Assembly: GCA_002439805.1 (NCBI GenBank)
Contig: DJPQ01000025.1
Coordinates: forward strand, 1 to 10,556
From: Bacteroidales bacterium UBA6408
GTDB taxonomy: Bacteria > Bacteroidota > Bacteroidia > Bacteroidales > UBA932
DNA length: 10,556 nt
Direction: 5' to 3'
Position numbers and translations under genes: made by a program. Each line of letters begins with the position of its first letter. Position 1 is the first letter of the stretch. Below are positions 1 through 8,198 of this stretch, one piece after another. The notes beneath the pieces were generated by a model, which was given only the letters and a program-made list of their open reading frames with translations, searched no databases and was not told the origin of the DNA.

Positions 1-332
1 GGGAGGGCGCGGTCGTCCGGTGCGTTCTGAAGCCCGGCGAGCCGGTCGATGTCGGCGCGGTTCGCGGAGGCGGATGTCTCGACGGCGGACAGCCTTGCGC
101 CCTCCGCGTAGATCGCCCGCCCGTCCGCGAACACCGCCCAGCCCTCGTTCACGGTGACTGTCATCCCGTCGGCGCCGAGCGCGGCGGGGGCGGAGGTCGT
201 CGTCTCCGCCGTGCAGATGAACGCGCTCCCCAGGTGGGTCACGATGTTGTGCCTGTAGTAGGTCGTGCCGGAGGCGTAGTCGCCGCGCGGCATGGGGACC
301 TTCCCGATGATTTTCTTGGTAGTTGTTGCCAT
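1..332 (-). CDS. N-terminal part of a tail fibre / appendage-like protein (runs off left edge)
   Basis: The reading frame starts at the ATG at 330-332 and stays open to the window edge (about 110 residues seen, no stop). It begins MATTTKKIIGKVPMPRGDYA and then carries a stretch rich in aromatics (YASGTTYYRHNIV, GSAFICTAETT), similar in pattern to small carbohydrate-binding modules seen near the start of phage fibres and appendages. This is followed by EGWAVFADG and then a polar, alanine-containing helix. It lies 5 bases after the stop of the 224-aa gene and is the last gene visible in the tail-tip cluster, where fibres and receptor-binding proteins normally sit. The receptor-binding portion would be beyond the window. 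The fibre role is inferred from position and pattern; I do not recognise a named family. Confidence 0.72.
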   Translation of the reverse strand, partial: MATTTKKIIGKVPMPRGDYASGTTYYRHNIVTHLGSAFICTAETTTSAPAALGADGMTVTVNEGWAVFADGRAIYAEGARLSAVETSASANRADIDRLAGLQNAPDDRAL

Positions 333-337
333 ATCTG

Positions 338-1012
338 TCAGTAGTTTATGTTCAAAATGACGTCCCCCGTGGAGGAGTCAATCTCCCCCGAATCGAAGAC
401 GGTCTTTTCCGCTCCGACCGTGGCGGACACGTTCCCCGTCACCGTATCGATCTCGAGGGCAAGGAATGTGGCCATGGCGTCGGCGGCCGCGCCGTTCGCG
501 CCCGCGGCTGCACTTTCGGCGGCCTCGGCGGCGGCGTTGGCGCTTTCAGCCGCGCTCCCGGCCGCCGCAGCGGCGGTCTTGCAGCTCGCAATGACGGCCG
601 CGGCCTCCTTGGAGATTATCCCCATGACGAGCTCCGACTGGACCTCGTCCGAGTCGTCGGACTTGCCCGGCCAGAGGGTCACTCCGAGCTTCACCGGGGT
701 CACCTCGACCCTCTCCGAATCCGGGAAGCCGGCCTCGGAGGTGATCTCCGCGATTTCGCAGAAGAGCTCGCCCGTGCCGAGGCTCTTCCTTGACAGCGGG
801 ATGTTGGCGCTGAGGGTCAGCCCGTCGGAGGACAGCGAGCATCCGCTCATCTGCGAACCGTTGCGCTCGACGGCGACGAAGCCGCACCTCTCCGACGTGA
901 AGAAGGTCAGCCGGATATGCTCCGGCACGGCTATCTGGGTCTTCGTGTCCCCCTCCTGCCTGTGGAAGGTGTGGACGGAGGTGAAGTCGCTCTTGAAGTT
1001 CTGGTATTTCAT
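338..1012 (-). CDS. Alanine-rich tail fibre/baseplate adaptor-like protein, 224 aa
   Basis: The ATG (1010-1012) overlaps the stop of the 387-aa gene as ATGA, so translation is probably coupled. Residues about 1-125 look like a beta-rich head domain (for example AVPEHIRLTFFTSERCGFVAV). Residues about 136-182 are an alanine/serine/glutamate-rich segment (patterns such as AAESANAAAEAAESAAA), typical of the trimeric helical stalks of phage fibres. The C-terminus holds two short related beta motifs, EIDTVTGNVSATVG (187-200) and EIDSSTGDVILNIN (210-223). Its place after the tail-tip proteins and before the fibre-like gene suggests a linker between tail tip and fibre. The family is not recognised; the structural-protein call is firm, the exact role is inferred. 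Alanine-rich GC-rich coding creates long spurious frames on the other strand. Confidence 0.78.
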   Translation of the reverse strand: MKYQNFKSDFTSVHTFHRQEGDTKTQIAVPEHIRLTFFTSERCGFVAVERNGSQMSGCSLSSDGLTLSANIPLSRKSLGTGELFCEIAEITSEAGFPDSERVEVTPVKLGVTLWPGKSDDSDEVQSELVMGIISKEAAAVIASCKTAAAAAGSAAESANAAAEAAESAAAGANGAAADAMATFLALEIDTVTGNVSATVGAEKTVFDSGEIDSSTGDVILNINY

Positions 1013-2172
1013 ATCGTTGGATTGTATTGTTTCAGTTCCTTACGCACCGGAGTTCTCGCCGGGTCCGCGTATTTGTCGGCATAGTGCCACTTGAACGAGA
1101 AGGCGTTTAGTTCGCCCGCCGTGCTCTCCGAGTCGATTTCGTCGATTATTATTTCCCGCGAAACGCCGTCAATGACCGCATACCGCGCCGCCGAGGAGAA
1201 GAACTCCCGCCAGAACCTGACCTCGTCCGCGCTTGCGAGCCACCCTGTGAAAGTCTCGTGCACGAGACGGCTGTCATTGGTCAGTTCCCGCTCCACGCCG
1301 TCATTCACGAATGTCCTGGTCTCCGTCTCGACCTCCGATTTCTTCGACCCTGCGGCATATATCGGTTCAATCGCGCCTACACTGCTGAGGAACTCGAACG
1401 TCGAAACCTTATGATTCGGGACTATGAATCTGAGAACTTCGGACTTCACGACGGAAGTCACATTCCCGTCGTCATCCGTCAGCGAAGTCTCCGCCAAGAT
1501 GTCGTAGGCTCTGATTTCATGTCCTGAATATCCGGCGGTGTCGGCGAGGTCACGGATTGTGAAATATGACACATCGGCCGCCGTCAAGTATTCGTCGAAC
1601 TCTCCGACAACAATCTCCGTCGGCGGCAAAAGTTCCAAATAAAGCATCGCCAAGATACGCGTGTTTCCCGGCGCGAATGCCAGGTCGTCAATTTTGCCGT
1701 CCATTCTTGAACGGCTGATTTGCGGACGAGAAGTGATGAAGCACTTGTGCCCATATATCTCGGAAAGCATCCCGTCATCAACATGGCCGTAGAACACCGT
1801 CTTTTTAAAGACATGACTGTCGTCGGTTCCGAAGGTCAAACGAATGAAATCGTAGGGTACCGCTGATGAACTGTGCGGAGCACGGATGAAAAGCGAGCCC
1901 GGGTCGGACAAAAACGCGAATGGTATTGCGCGGCATATCCCGCTGAAATCAAGTTCCAGTACTCCGGATGAATCCGCGAGCATCCGGAACTCCGTTTCGT
2001 AGTCAGTTTCTGCAACCAAGACAAATCCGTGAGGGGCTTTCTTCTTATAGCGGCGGATATGTTCCACTTTTATAGGAATCTCCTCATCCGCCGATGCCGA
2101 AATCCTGATAGTTCCCGCGTTCCCGGCGAAGAGGAACGGAAACTGGTCCTGATATGATGTGTCGATTGTCAT
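1009..2172 (-). CDS. Tail-tip / distal tail-like structural protein, 387 aa
   Basis: The protein starts MTIDTSYQDQFPFLFAGNAG and is mostly alternating hydrophobic/polar beta-type sequence, without signal peptide or membrane segments. The C-terminal third contains TGWLASADEVRFWREFFSS followed by YAVIDGVSREIIIDEID and FSFKWHYADKY, the sort of strand-rich ending found in distal tail and hub proteins of Bacteroidetes phages. It is the second large protein after the tape measure, the usual position for a tail-tip component. Unlike its neighbours it is separated from the preceding gene by a 40-base gap holding a promoter-like motif (TAGCTTTG, 2177-2184), and no clear Shine-Dalgarno is present before the ATG. 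Its middle part (about 1320-1900) is less GC-rich than its ends. The function is inferred from position; no catalytic motif is visible. Confidence 0.75.
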   Translation of the reverse strand: MTIDTSYQDQFPFLFAGNAGTIRISASADEEIPIKVEHIRRYKKKAPHGFVLVAETDYETEFRMLADSSGVLELDFSGICRAIPFAFLSDPGSLFIRAPHSSSAVPYDFIRLTFGTDDSHVFKKTVFYGHVDDGMLSEIYGHKCFITSRPQISRSRMDGKIDDLAFAPGNTRILAMLYLELLPPTEIVVGEFDEYLTAADVSYFTIRDLADTAGYSGHEIRAYDILAETSLTDDDGNVTSVVKSEVLRFIVPNHKVSTFEFLSSVGAIEPIYAAGSKKSEVETETRTFVNDGVERELTNDSRLVHETFTGWLASADEVRFWREFFSSAARYAVIDGVSREIIIDEIDSESTAGELNAFSFKWHYADKYADPARTPVRKELKQYNPTI

Positions 2173-2215
2173 GATGCAAAGCTACTGACTTGAGCCCTGG
2201 AAAAAAAGGACACTA
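2171..2215 (-). promoter_or_regulatory. Bipartite promoter-like element before the 387-aa tail-tip gene (copy 1)
   Basis: On the minus strand, TAGTGTCCTTT (2205-2215, its TAG being the stop codon of the 566-aa gene) is followed by 20 bases, then TAGCTTTG (2177-2184), one base and ATCAT (2171-2175). TAnnTTTG is the established -7 motif of Bacteroides sigma-ABfr promoters, and the spacing to the T-rich upstream block fits the usual distance to the -33 element. An element with the same two blocks and the same 20-base spacing lies before the tape measure gene. If used as a promoter, the transcript would begin within a few bases of the ATG (2172), giving an almost leaderless message. Confidence 0.5.
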
Positions 2216-3913
2216 TGCCGAGATGAAATCCGCGCTGCATTCCAGCGCTTCGGAACCGGCACGGAGCGTCACCGAGAGCTTCTTCACGAAGAAATCGCGC
2301 CCGTGCAGCCTGACCTTGTTGTACATCCGGAAGTTCAGGAGGTCGAACTCGTTCAGATTCACGTCGCAGCTGATGACCTGCCGGTCGGTGGCGAGCCACT
2401 GCGCGTAACGCTTGTGGAAATGCTCATAGAGCCAGTCCGGGCGGAGGGATATGGGTTCGGTCGAGCCTTCGGGAATGAGCGGCAGGTCTTCATCCTCGCC
2501 TGCGGATTCTTTCGTAATATCTATCACAGACGAAGATATGGCATGACCGCTGTCCGTCATCTGTCCGTTGTTTATCAATCCTATATATACATCCGCCCTC
2601 CGTTCCGCCTCCTTGTTTATCGGCTCGACAATAGCCGCCATGGAACACCGCTGCACGATGCTTCCTGAAGATGTCTTTCCTGTCAGGAGCGACGGCACCG
2701 TCTTGACGAGGTTGAACGAGCATGAGTTGTCAACTGAATCGGAATCGTCTATGACATTTTCCATTTTCAGGTTATTCTGAAATGCGACATCGGCCGCAGC
2801 TACCACTTTCTTTCCGTCGGCACTGTTTGCGGCCCACACTTCCGACGAAATGATGTCTCCTGTAGCGCCCACTAAGTATGGTATTATTCCCAAGGACGTC
2901 GGCTGTCCGGCAATCCACATAGCCATAGCGAACAAGGGTGACTTGCTTTGCTCAAGCCCCTTCGCGACGCCATCCCCTACATTGACAGTGTCCTCTCCGG
3001 AATTTTCATAACCGAAGACATAGCCTGCCGCCTCTTCCTTATCCGAACTGAACTCATCCGCCAGTCTGGAAGTCCAGTCCAACGCGGCATTCTCCGCGCT
3101 GATTCTCGCGAAGGATTTCATAACAAACGTTCCCCCGTCTTCATATACTGATGCGCAGAACATCTTCCCGACCTCACCGACAAACTCGACGACGGTAACA
3201 TCAGGAAGACATTCAGCATAATTATACTTAATAGCGGGAAACACCCCGACTTTCGTCGGATTCGCATAAGCGTTCCCAACAACGGCAACATACTGATATA
3301 CGGAATATATGTCATCATCCATCTCCAGCATTGCTTCATTCGTTATGAACTTGGCATATATGGCGGGCGTCCTCTTTATTTTCTCTCCATAGTCATTGTT
3401 ATGATATTTCACATCAGAATCGACATATTTGCGCTGATTATTATATGTGTCGCTCTTATCGATGTTGTCACAGTCTTTGACATAATATCCTGTCTCATCT
3501 TTGTTTACCATAAGAGGCCAGCAAATGTTTGCATCATTTACAGGACGGCTCGACAAGCGTGCAAGACTGAACTCATAGATTTTCCTGCCCCACTCGTCTT
3601 CGAGGTCCCGGCCGGAGAAGGTGTAGTTCAGGCTGCCGTCCTCGATGCCGTCGTAGATGAGCGTGCCGGTCAGGAACGGGATGCCGTTGAACACGAAGGA
3701 CACAGCCAGCTTCTTGACGGTAGGCTCCAGCTTCAGCGCGGGGAGATACCGGAGAACCTTGCAGTTGGTCGCCGACGGGAGAAGGGCGATGGAGGTGGAG
3801 AAGGGAACCGGGATGCGGTCGTCCTCCATCATCGGGTTGTTGTACTCAATCACGAATTCGGCATCCGGCGCGAGGTCGAGCGAGATGCCGTCCTTTGTCA
3901 TAATCTTTATCAT
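2213..3913 (-). CDS. Tail-tip / hub-like structural protein after the tape measure, 566 aa
   Basis: The ATG (3911-3913) overlaps the tape measure stop as ATGA. The N-terminus (MIKIMTKDGISLDLAPDAEF, then NPMMEDDRIPVPFSTSIAL) and the C-terminus (about 485-566, with DWLYEHFHKRYAQWLATDR, NEFDLLNFRMYNKVRLHGRDFFV) resemble the ends of large tail-tip proteins found directly downstream of tape measures in Bacteroidales prophages. It would sit at the distal end of the tail tube, probably as part of the hub. No peptidase or lysozyme motif is seen. Base composition changes sharply inside the gene: 3601-3720 is about 62% GC while 3361-3540 is about 37%, so the central domain (about residues 120-480) seems to have a different history from the two ends. 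The structural role is inferred from position and style. Confidence 0.75.
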   Translation of the reverse strand: MIKIMTKDGISLDLAPDAEFVIEYNNPMMEDDRIPVPFSTSIALLPSATNCKVLRYLPALKLEPTVKKLAVSFVFNGIPFLTGTLIYDGIEDGSLNYTFSGRDLEDEWGRKIYEFSLARLSSRPVNDANICWPLMVNKDETGYYVKDCDNIDKSDTYNNQRKYVDSDVKYHNNDYGEKIKRTPAIYAKFITNEAMLEMDDDIYSVYQYVAVVGNAYANPTKVGVFPAIKYNYAECLPDVTVVEFVGEVGKMFCASVYEDGGTFVMKSFARISAENAALDWTSRLADEFSSDKEEAAGYVFGYENSGEDTVNVGDGVAKGLEQSKSPLFAMAMWIAGQPTSLGIIPYLVGATGDIISSEVWAANSADGKKVVAAADVAFQNNLKMENVIDDSDSVDNSCSFNLVKTVPSLLTGKTSSGSIVQRCSMAAIVEPINKEAERRADVYIGLINNGQMTDSGHAISSSVIDITKESAGEDEDLPLIPEGSTEPISLRPDWLYEHFHKRYAQWLATDRQVISCDVNLNEFDLLNFRMYNKVRLHGRDFFVKKLSVTLRAGSEALECSADFISA

Positions 3914-6900
3914 CCTAACTGTCCTCTTCTTCTGAGCTTGTTATACTTTTCCTCTGTTTCCTTGATTCCGCCCTTGCCGAGCATCGACACGCGGGCGGTA
4001 ATCGGCTCGTCAAGCTTCTTCATGAGTTTCTCGATGGCCTTTGTGAGAGCCGCGTCGGCGGGCGCGGATTCCGTGCCGTCGGCGGATGCGGTCACGAGCT
4101 GAGAGTTTCCGCCGTCGATGAATCCGCCGGAGACACGACCCGGCATCGCCATGGCCGGATAGACCGCGCTGAAGTTCAGGCTGCGGAGCTTGCCGTTGCG
4201 GCGGGCGGTCTCCATGGTGGAGATAATCGGGAGGAGGCTCGGATTCTCAAGGGCCTCGTGCGGGATTACATACTCGGAGCCGTTCTCGCCCACTATGACG
4301 GTAGGCTGCGTGACGAAGCCGCGCGCGTCGGGGTTCATCCGGGCGTTGAAGGTTCTGCCGTCCTGCTGCCGTTTAACGCCTATGTAGCCGCCTTCCTCCG
4401 CTCCGGCCGTGACGGGCTGCGAGGCTATGATGGCAATTTCTGCCGCACCCATAGCGGCACTGACGGCCGCCGCAGCAATTCCCCACGGGGTCGCCCCGAA
4501 CTGCGCGAGCGTCGATGTGACGCCCAGCGCCGTATTGATTATCGCCTGCGTGAGATTCAGAGTCTTTTCGCGCTTTGCCTGCTTGAGCGCAAGTTCTTCC
4601 TGATAGGCATCGTATTCTGCATCCATCTGCTCCACCTGCGCGTTGTACTGGGACTCCGTGATGAGACCGGCGTTCAGGCGCTTTTCGAGGGAGTTCTTGC
4701 GGTTGTCCTGATTCTTCTTGTACTCCTTGAGCTGCGCGTCCTCCTTCTTCTTGGTCAGATCCATGAACTTTGAAGCAAGGCTGAAGGCTTCCTGTGCGGC
4801 ACCGCCTATGCCGGCAATGGTGGTCCGAAGGTCTTCCGCGCCAAACTTTCCCTGTGCAATGTTCGAGAACAAAGTCTCCCAATCCTCTTGCGACACCCCG
4901 AACAAACTTCCTCCGCCCGTGCCTTCCTTCAGAGAGCGGCTTTCCTTCTTCGGACTGTCGGACGGTTCCTGCGATGCTTCCTGTGCAGTGCCGGCCGCAG
5001 CGTTCTTGCGCTTGATGATGTCGGCAAGCTGCTGCATGATCTTATTGTAGTCCGCATCATCGAGACTGACGGACATGCCCTCAAGTGTCCTGTCATCCGC
5101 CACCTTCTGAAGCATGGTCTCCAGGCTCTTGAGATACTCGACATCAAACTCCGCAAGCTCCTGCGTGTGCTTCCGCCTTAATGCCGCCTTTTCCTCCTCC
5201 GTGCCCTTGAACGCCAGAAGTTCCGCTGCCTGAGAGTTCTCCATCTGAGTGCGCCTGAGCTTGTGCTCGTCCTCCAGCCGCTTGACCTCGCGGTTGAAGG
5301 CCTCGAGCCTGATTTTGTCGAGGTTGTTCCGGTGCTTGGTTTCGGCAAGTTCAAGCAGTTCGGCGTTGTCTCCTGCCTTGGCGCGTTCCTTTTCATAGCG
5401 ACTTTCCTCTTCCAGAATGGCTTTCTGAGTCAGGTCTTTCTCGTTGTCGATGACAAGCTGCGTTTTCATCTCCGCATCCTGTTCCATCCTTTTCTGAGTT
5501 TCCTGAAACAGCTTCTCGGATTCCTCGTCAACCTCCTGAAAGACCTGAGCAAGACCTTCCTGAAGCGCACGGGCGCTCTTTTCGGCCGCCGTCCCGATCC
5601 CGCCCGCAGAGCCGCCGGAACCGCCGTTGCCGCCCGCTCCGCCGCCGGAGTTTTCGGTCGTTCCGCCGCCGGCAAGGCTTCCGAGCGATTCGATGTTGCC
5701 GGAGGGCTCAGACGAGAGGTCGCCGTAGAGGCCTTTGATGACGGCCCGGAGACTCTCTCCGTTTTCCACGGCTTTCTCAAATTCATCGCTGATTACAAAT
5801 AATTTCCCTTCTTCCGAAGACTGAACAATACCCATAGTATATGGGGTTGCATACATTTCCGGATTTGTCCGGCCTTCCCAATCGTGACTACGCCCGAAAA
5901 CATCGTCAATAGCATTCTGCAACGATTCCGTTATCCCGCCGGAATCATATGCCCCCGAAAGTTCCTCCGTCAGGCGTACAATATCTGCGGTGCCCATTTT
6001 TTGTCCGTTATTCAGGCTCTCATACTGCTTCGCCAAGGCGCCAAGGGTCGCCTTTACAGTGTCCTCCTTATGCTGGAGAACATCCATCTCGGCGCTTTCC
6101 CGCGCCTGAAGCTTGATTTTTCGCTCCAGCTGAGTGTTCACATTGGCAAGAGCCGTCTCCAGTTCCTCATTAGAGGTCTTCTCAGTGAGGAGCTGCGGGA
6201 GATAGTCGCCGTAGAGTTCGTTGATTTTGTCGATTGCCCTCTTTCGCTCGTCGCTGCCCTCGGCCGCACTGGTCGCCGCCTCCTTCAGTTCTTCGAGGGA
6301 CTTGCGTTCCTTATCTATTTCAGCCTGCGCCTTGACGAACGAGGAGGTCGTATCAACGGTTCGCCGGTTCAGTTCGCGGAGCTCCCTGGTGGCTTCGCGG
6401 GATTTGGAGACCAATGATGCAATGCCTTGGGCAAGGGCTGCAACGGCGGCAATGACGAGCCCGACCGGATTGGCAATCAAGGCCTTGCCGAAAGCCTTTG
6501 CAGCCGCCCCGGCCGTCTTGTAGCCGCCGGCGAGAATTTTCAGCGTGACCGTGTGCAGCGAATTTGCCTTTGACGATGCCTCCAAGACTGCAACTTCTTT
6601 CAAAAGCGCAGCCCTGAACTCGGCACTGAACAGGTAGGCGATTTTCTTTTTTGCGACATAGAGCGCGGTCAGTGTCGTGACAGTCACGATTGCCGCCTGA
6701 TACTTTCCGAAGAGCGTAATCAGCTTTGAAACGACTCCTAAAAAAGTATTTGTACCGCTAATGACCATATTCGCTGCCGGCATCAGTTTCTGGCCGATTT
6801 CCACGCTCGTCTCAGTGATTCTCTTTTTCAGTTTCTCCTGAATGGCCGTGGCAGACTCGTTCTTGGTGTTGAACTCGTTGGTCAAAGATGTACCCTCCTG

Positions 6901-8175
6901 AAAGGCCTCGTTCGCAATCTGCTGCTGGGTCTTGAGCATGTCGATGTTGTTGGCCAGCGCTCCGAGCACGGTCGTTGCCCTCTGCCCGTTCAGGTTCATC
7001 CCGTCCATGGCATCCACGATGTCGAACAGTCCCTGGTCGCCCTTCATTCCCTCCAGCACTTTGACGAGAGCGGCGTTCACGTCGTTGTTCAGGAGGTCGC
7101 GGAACTCCTCGAACGGCATCTTAGCAATCTGGGCGAATGTCTCGGTTTTCCTGAACATTGCGGTGATGGTCTGACCGATGGCTGTCGCGGCGGTCTCGGC
7201 TGCCTGTGCGTTCGCGTCGAGGGTGGATGCAAGGCCGAGGATTTTGTCAATCGAGATTTTGGCGTTCGGAGCGATACCGGCAAGGCGGTTGGTGAAGTTC
7301 ACGATGTATCCCTCATTGGCCGTCGAAGCGGCTCCGAGTTCATTGATTGCAGAGCCGACGGAAAGCATCGCCTTTTCGAGCCCCATCTGCCCCTTCAGCT
7401 GGAATATATCGACGAGTTTTCCAATCTGACCTATGGCAGCCTCCGCGTCGCCGCCGAGGTCTTCCTTCAACGCCACATTGATTTTGTCGGCGGCCGAAAC
7501 GAACTCCAGCAGGTCTTCCTTGCCGGAAATTCCAAGCTTACCGCCGACACGAGCCAGCGACAGCAACTCATTCTGCGCGGTCCGCGTGTCGATTTTCTTC
7601 AGTTCCGCGCTGAGTTCCTCGATTTCTTCGCGGCTCAAGCCGGTCGTCTTCATAGCGTCAACAAGCGCCTCGTCATATTGCAACCACGACTCCCGCGCCT
7701 GCTCTGTTTTGCTCCATAACCCCGATGTTATGTCCATCAGAGCCTTTACTCCTATTGATATGTTTCCGATATTAGTGAAAGTCTGTGACAATATCGTTCG
7801 AGTACTTTGGGATTGTCTTGCAAGTTCCTCAAAGCGTTTTCTGCTCTCAAGCAATTCCGCATTCAGGGCATCCCAATTCTCTGTTCCTGGTACAGCTTTT
7901 TCCAAAGCAGCGCGAGTCGCCTTTATGTGGCTCTTGAGTTCGGCCATAGTCTTTTGGTCAAGCTTCATCTGCCTTTGGAGCTCTGCATACTTCGACTTCG
8001 CATCAGTGAGTTTCCTGTTGGTTTCAGAAATTTCCTTTGAGTGGTCTCCTTCTGCCTTTTTCAGAGACTTTATTTCCGATTCAAGCCTTGAAATTTCCTT
8101 CTCCGTGTCAAGAATTTCCTTGCGCCCGGCATCGCCGTTCACGATTATGTTCAACCGCAGGTCTTCACTTTTCAT
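3910..8175 (-). CDS. Phage tail tape measure protein (TP901 core type), 1421 aa
   Basis: This protein fixes tail length and occupies the tail tube lumen before DNA ejection. In order: a coiled coil (about 16-125); a TP901-type core (about 165-470, including ALVDAMKTTGLSREEIEELS and ELGAASTANEGYIVNFTNRL); hydrophobic segments at about 491-515 and 562-588; a second helical/coiled region; a glycine-rich linker (about 828-863); a long charged coiled coil (about 871-1018); a hydrophobic stretch (about 1203-1255, containing TPWGIAAAAVSAAMGAAEIA); and the typical closing motif QPTVIVGENGSEYVIPHEAL (from about 1290). At the usual 1.5 angstrom per residue this suggests a tail of roughly 210 nm. No lysozyme or peptidase domain is evident. 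The ATG at 8173-8175 follows a perfect inverted repeat by one base, with no Shine-Dalgarno. The identification is secure; membrane-crossing during infection is family knowledge. Confidence 0.95.
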   Translation of the reverse strand: MKSEDLRLNIIVNGDAGRKEILDTEKEISRLESEIKSLKKAEGDHSKEISETNRKLTDAKSKYAELQRQMKLDQKTMAELKSHIKATRAALEKAVPGTENWDALNAELLESRKRFEELARQSQSTRTILSQTFTNIGNISIGVKALMDITSGLWSKTEQARESWLQYDEALVDAMKTTGLSREEIEELSAELKKIDTRTAQNELLSLARVGGKLGISGKEDLLEFVSAADKINVALKEDLGGDAEAAIGQIGKLVDIFQLKGQMGLEKAMLSVGSAINELGAASTANEGYIVNFTNRLAGIAPNAKISIDKILGLASTLDANAQAAETAATAIGQTITAMFRKTETFAQIAKMPFEEFRDLLNNDVNAALVKVLEGMKGDQGLFDIVDAMDGMNLNGQRATTVLGALANNIDMLKTQQQIANEAFQEGTSLTNEFNTKNESATAIQEKLKKRITETSVEIGQKLMPAANMVISGTNTFLGVVSKLITLFGKYQAAIVTVTTLTALYVAKKKIAYLFSAEFRAALLKEVAVLEASSKANSLHTVTLKILAGGYKTAGAAAKAFGKALIANPVGLVIAAVAALAQGIASLVSKSREATRELRELNRRTVDTTSSFVKAQAEIDKERKSLEELKEAATSAAEGSDERKRAIDKINELYGDYLPQLLTEKTSNEELETALANVNTQLERKIKLQARESAEMDVLQHKEDTVKATLGALAKQYESLNNGQKMGTADIVRLTEELSGAYDSGGITESLQNAIDDVFGRSHDWEGRTNPEMYATPYTMGIVQSSEEGKLFVISDEFEKAVENGESLRAVIKGLYGDLSSEPSGNIESLGSLAGGGTTENSGGGAGGNGGSGGSAGGIGTAAEKSARALQEGLAQVFQEVDEESEKLFQETQKRMEQDAEMKTQLVIDNEKDLTQKAILEEESRYEKERAKAGDNAELLELAETKHRNNLDKIRLEAFNREVKRLEDEHKLRRTQMENSQAAELLAFKGTEEEKAALRRKHTQELAEFDVEYLKSLETMLQKVADDRTLEGMSVSLDDADYNKIMQQLADIIKRKNAAAGTAQEASQEPSDSPKKESRSLKEGTGGGSLFGVSQEDWETLFSNIAQGKFGAEDLRTTIAGIGGAAQEAFSLASKFMDLTKKKEDAQLKEYKKNQDNRKNSLEKRLNAGLITESQYNAQVEQMDAEYDAYQEELALKQAKREKTLNLTQAIINTALGVTSTLAQFGATPWGIAAAAVSAAMGAAEIAIIASQPVTAGAEEGGYIGVKRQQDGRTFNARMNPDARGFVTQPTVIVGENGSEYVIPHEALENPSLLPIISTMETARRNGKLRSLNFSAVYPAMAMPGRVSGGFIDGGNSQLVTASADGTESAPADAALTKAIEKLMKKLDEPITARVSMLGKGGIKETEEKYNKLRRRGQLG

Positions 8176-8176
8176 C

Positions 8177-8198
8177 TTGTATCAATTTAATGATACAA
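8177..8198 (-). repeat. Perfect inverted repeat immediately before the tape measure start codon
   Basis: TTGTATCA (8177-8184) and TGATACAA (8191-8198) form perfect 8-bp arms around a 6-base centre, ending one base before the ATG of the tape measure gene. In RNA this would fold into a hairpin covering the ribosome-binding region; in DNA it has the shape of a repressor operator. It overlaps the last two bases of the terminator T-run and the TAnnTTTG motif. Either role is inference. Confidence 0.55.

Noticed and set aside
546..887. 113-codon minus-strand frame inside the 224-aa gene
   Set aside because: Arginine-rich out-of-frame shadow of a GC-rich gene; no start signal and no recognisable protein features.
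1..1012. Diversity-generating retroelement target in the fibre-like genes
   Set aside because: Bacteroidales phages are known for them, but no reverse transcriptase, template repeat or adenine-biased variable repeat is visible within the window; the fibre's C-terminus lies outside it.
348..1094. 248-codon open frame on the plus strand
   Set aside because: It lies antisense to the 224-aa alanine-rich gene, is rich in A/S/P as expected from reading GC-rich alanine codons backwards, and crosses the boundary of two coupled minus-strand genes.
3401..4102. 233-codon open frame on the plus strand
   Set aside because: Antisense to the junction of the tape measure and 566-aa genes; no domain, low-quality composition, and it spans the ATGA overlap of two well-supported genes.
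3910..8175. Lytic enzyme domain in the tape measure protein
   Set aside because: Some tape measures carry lysozyme or M23 peptidase domains; I saw no H-x-H, catalytic E or similar motif set, only coiled-coil, hydrophobic and linker segments.
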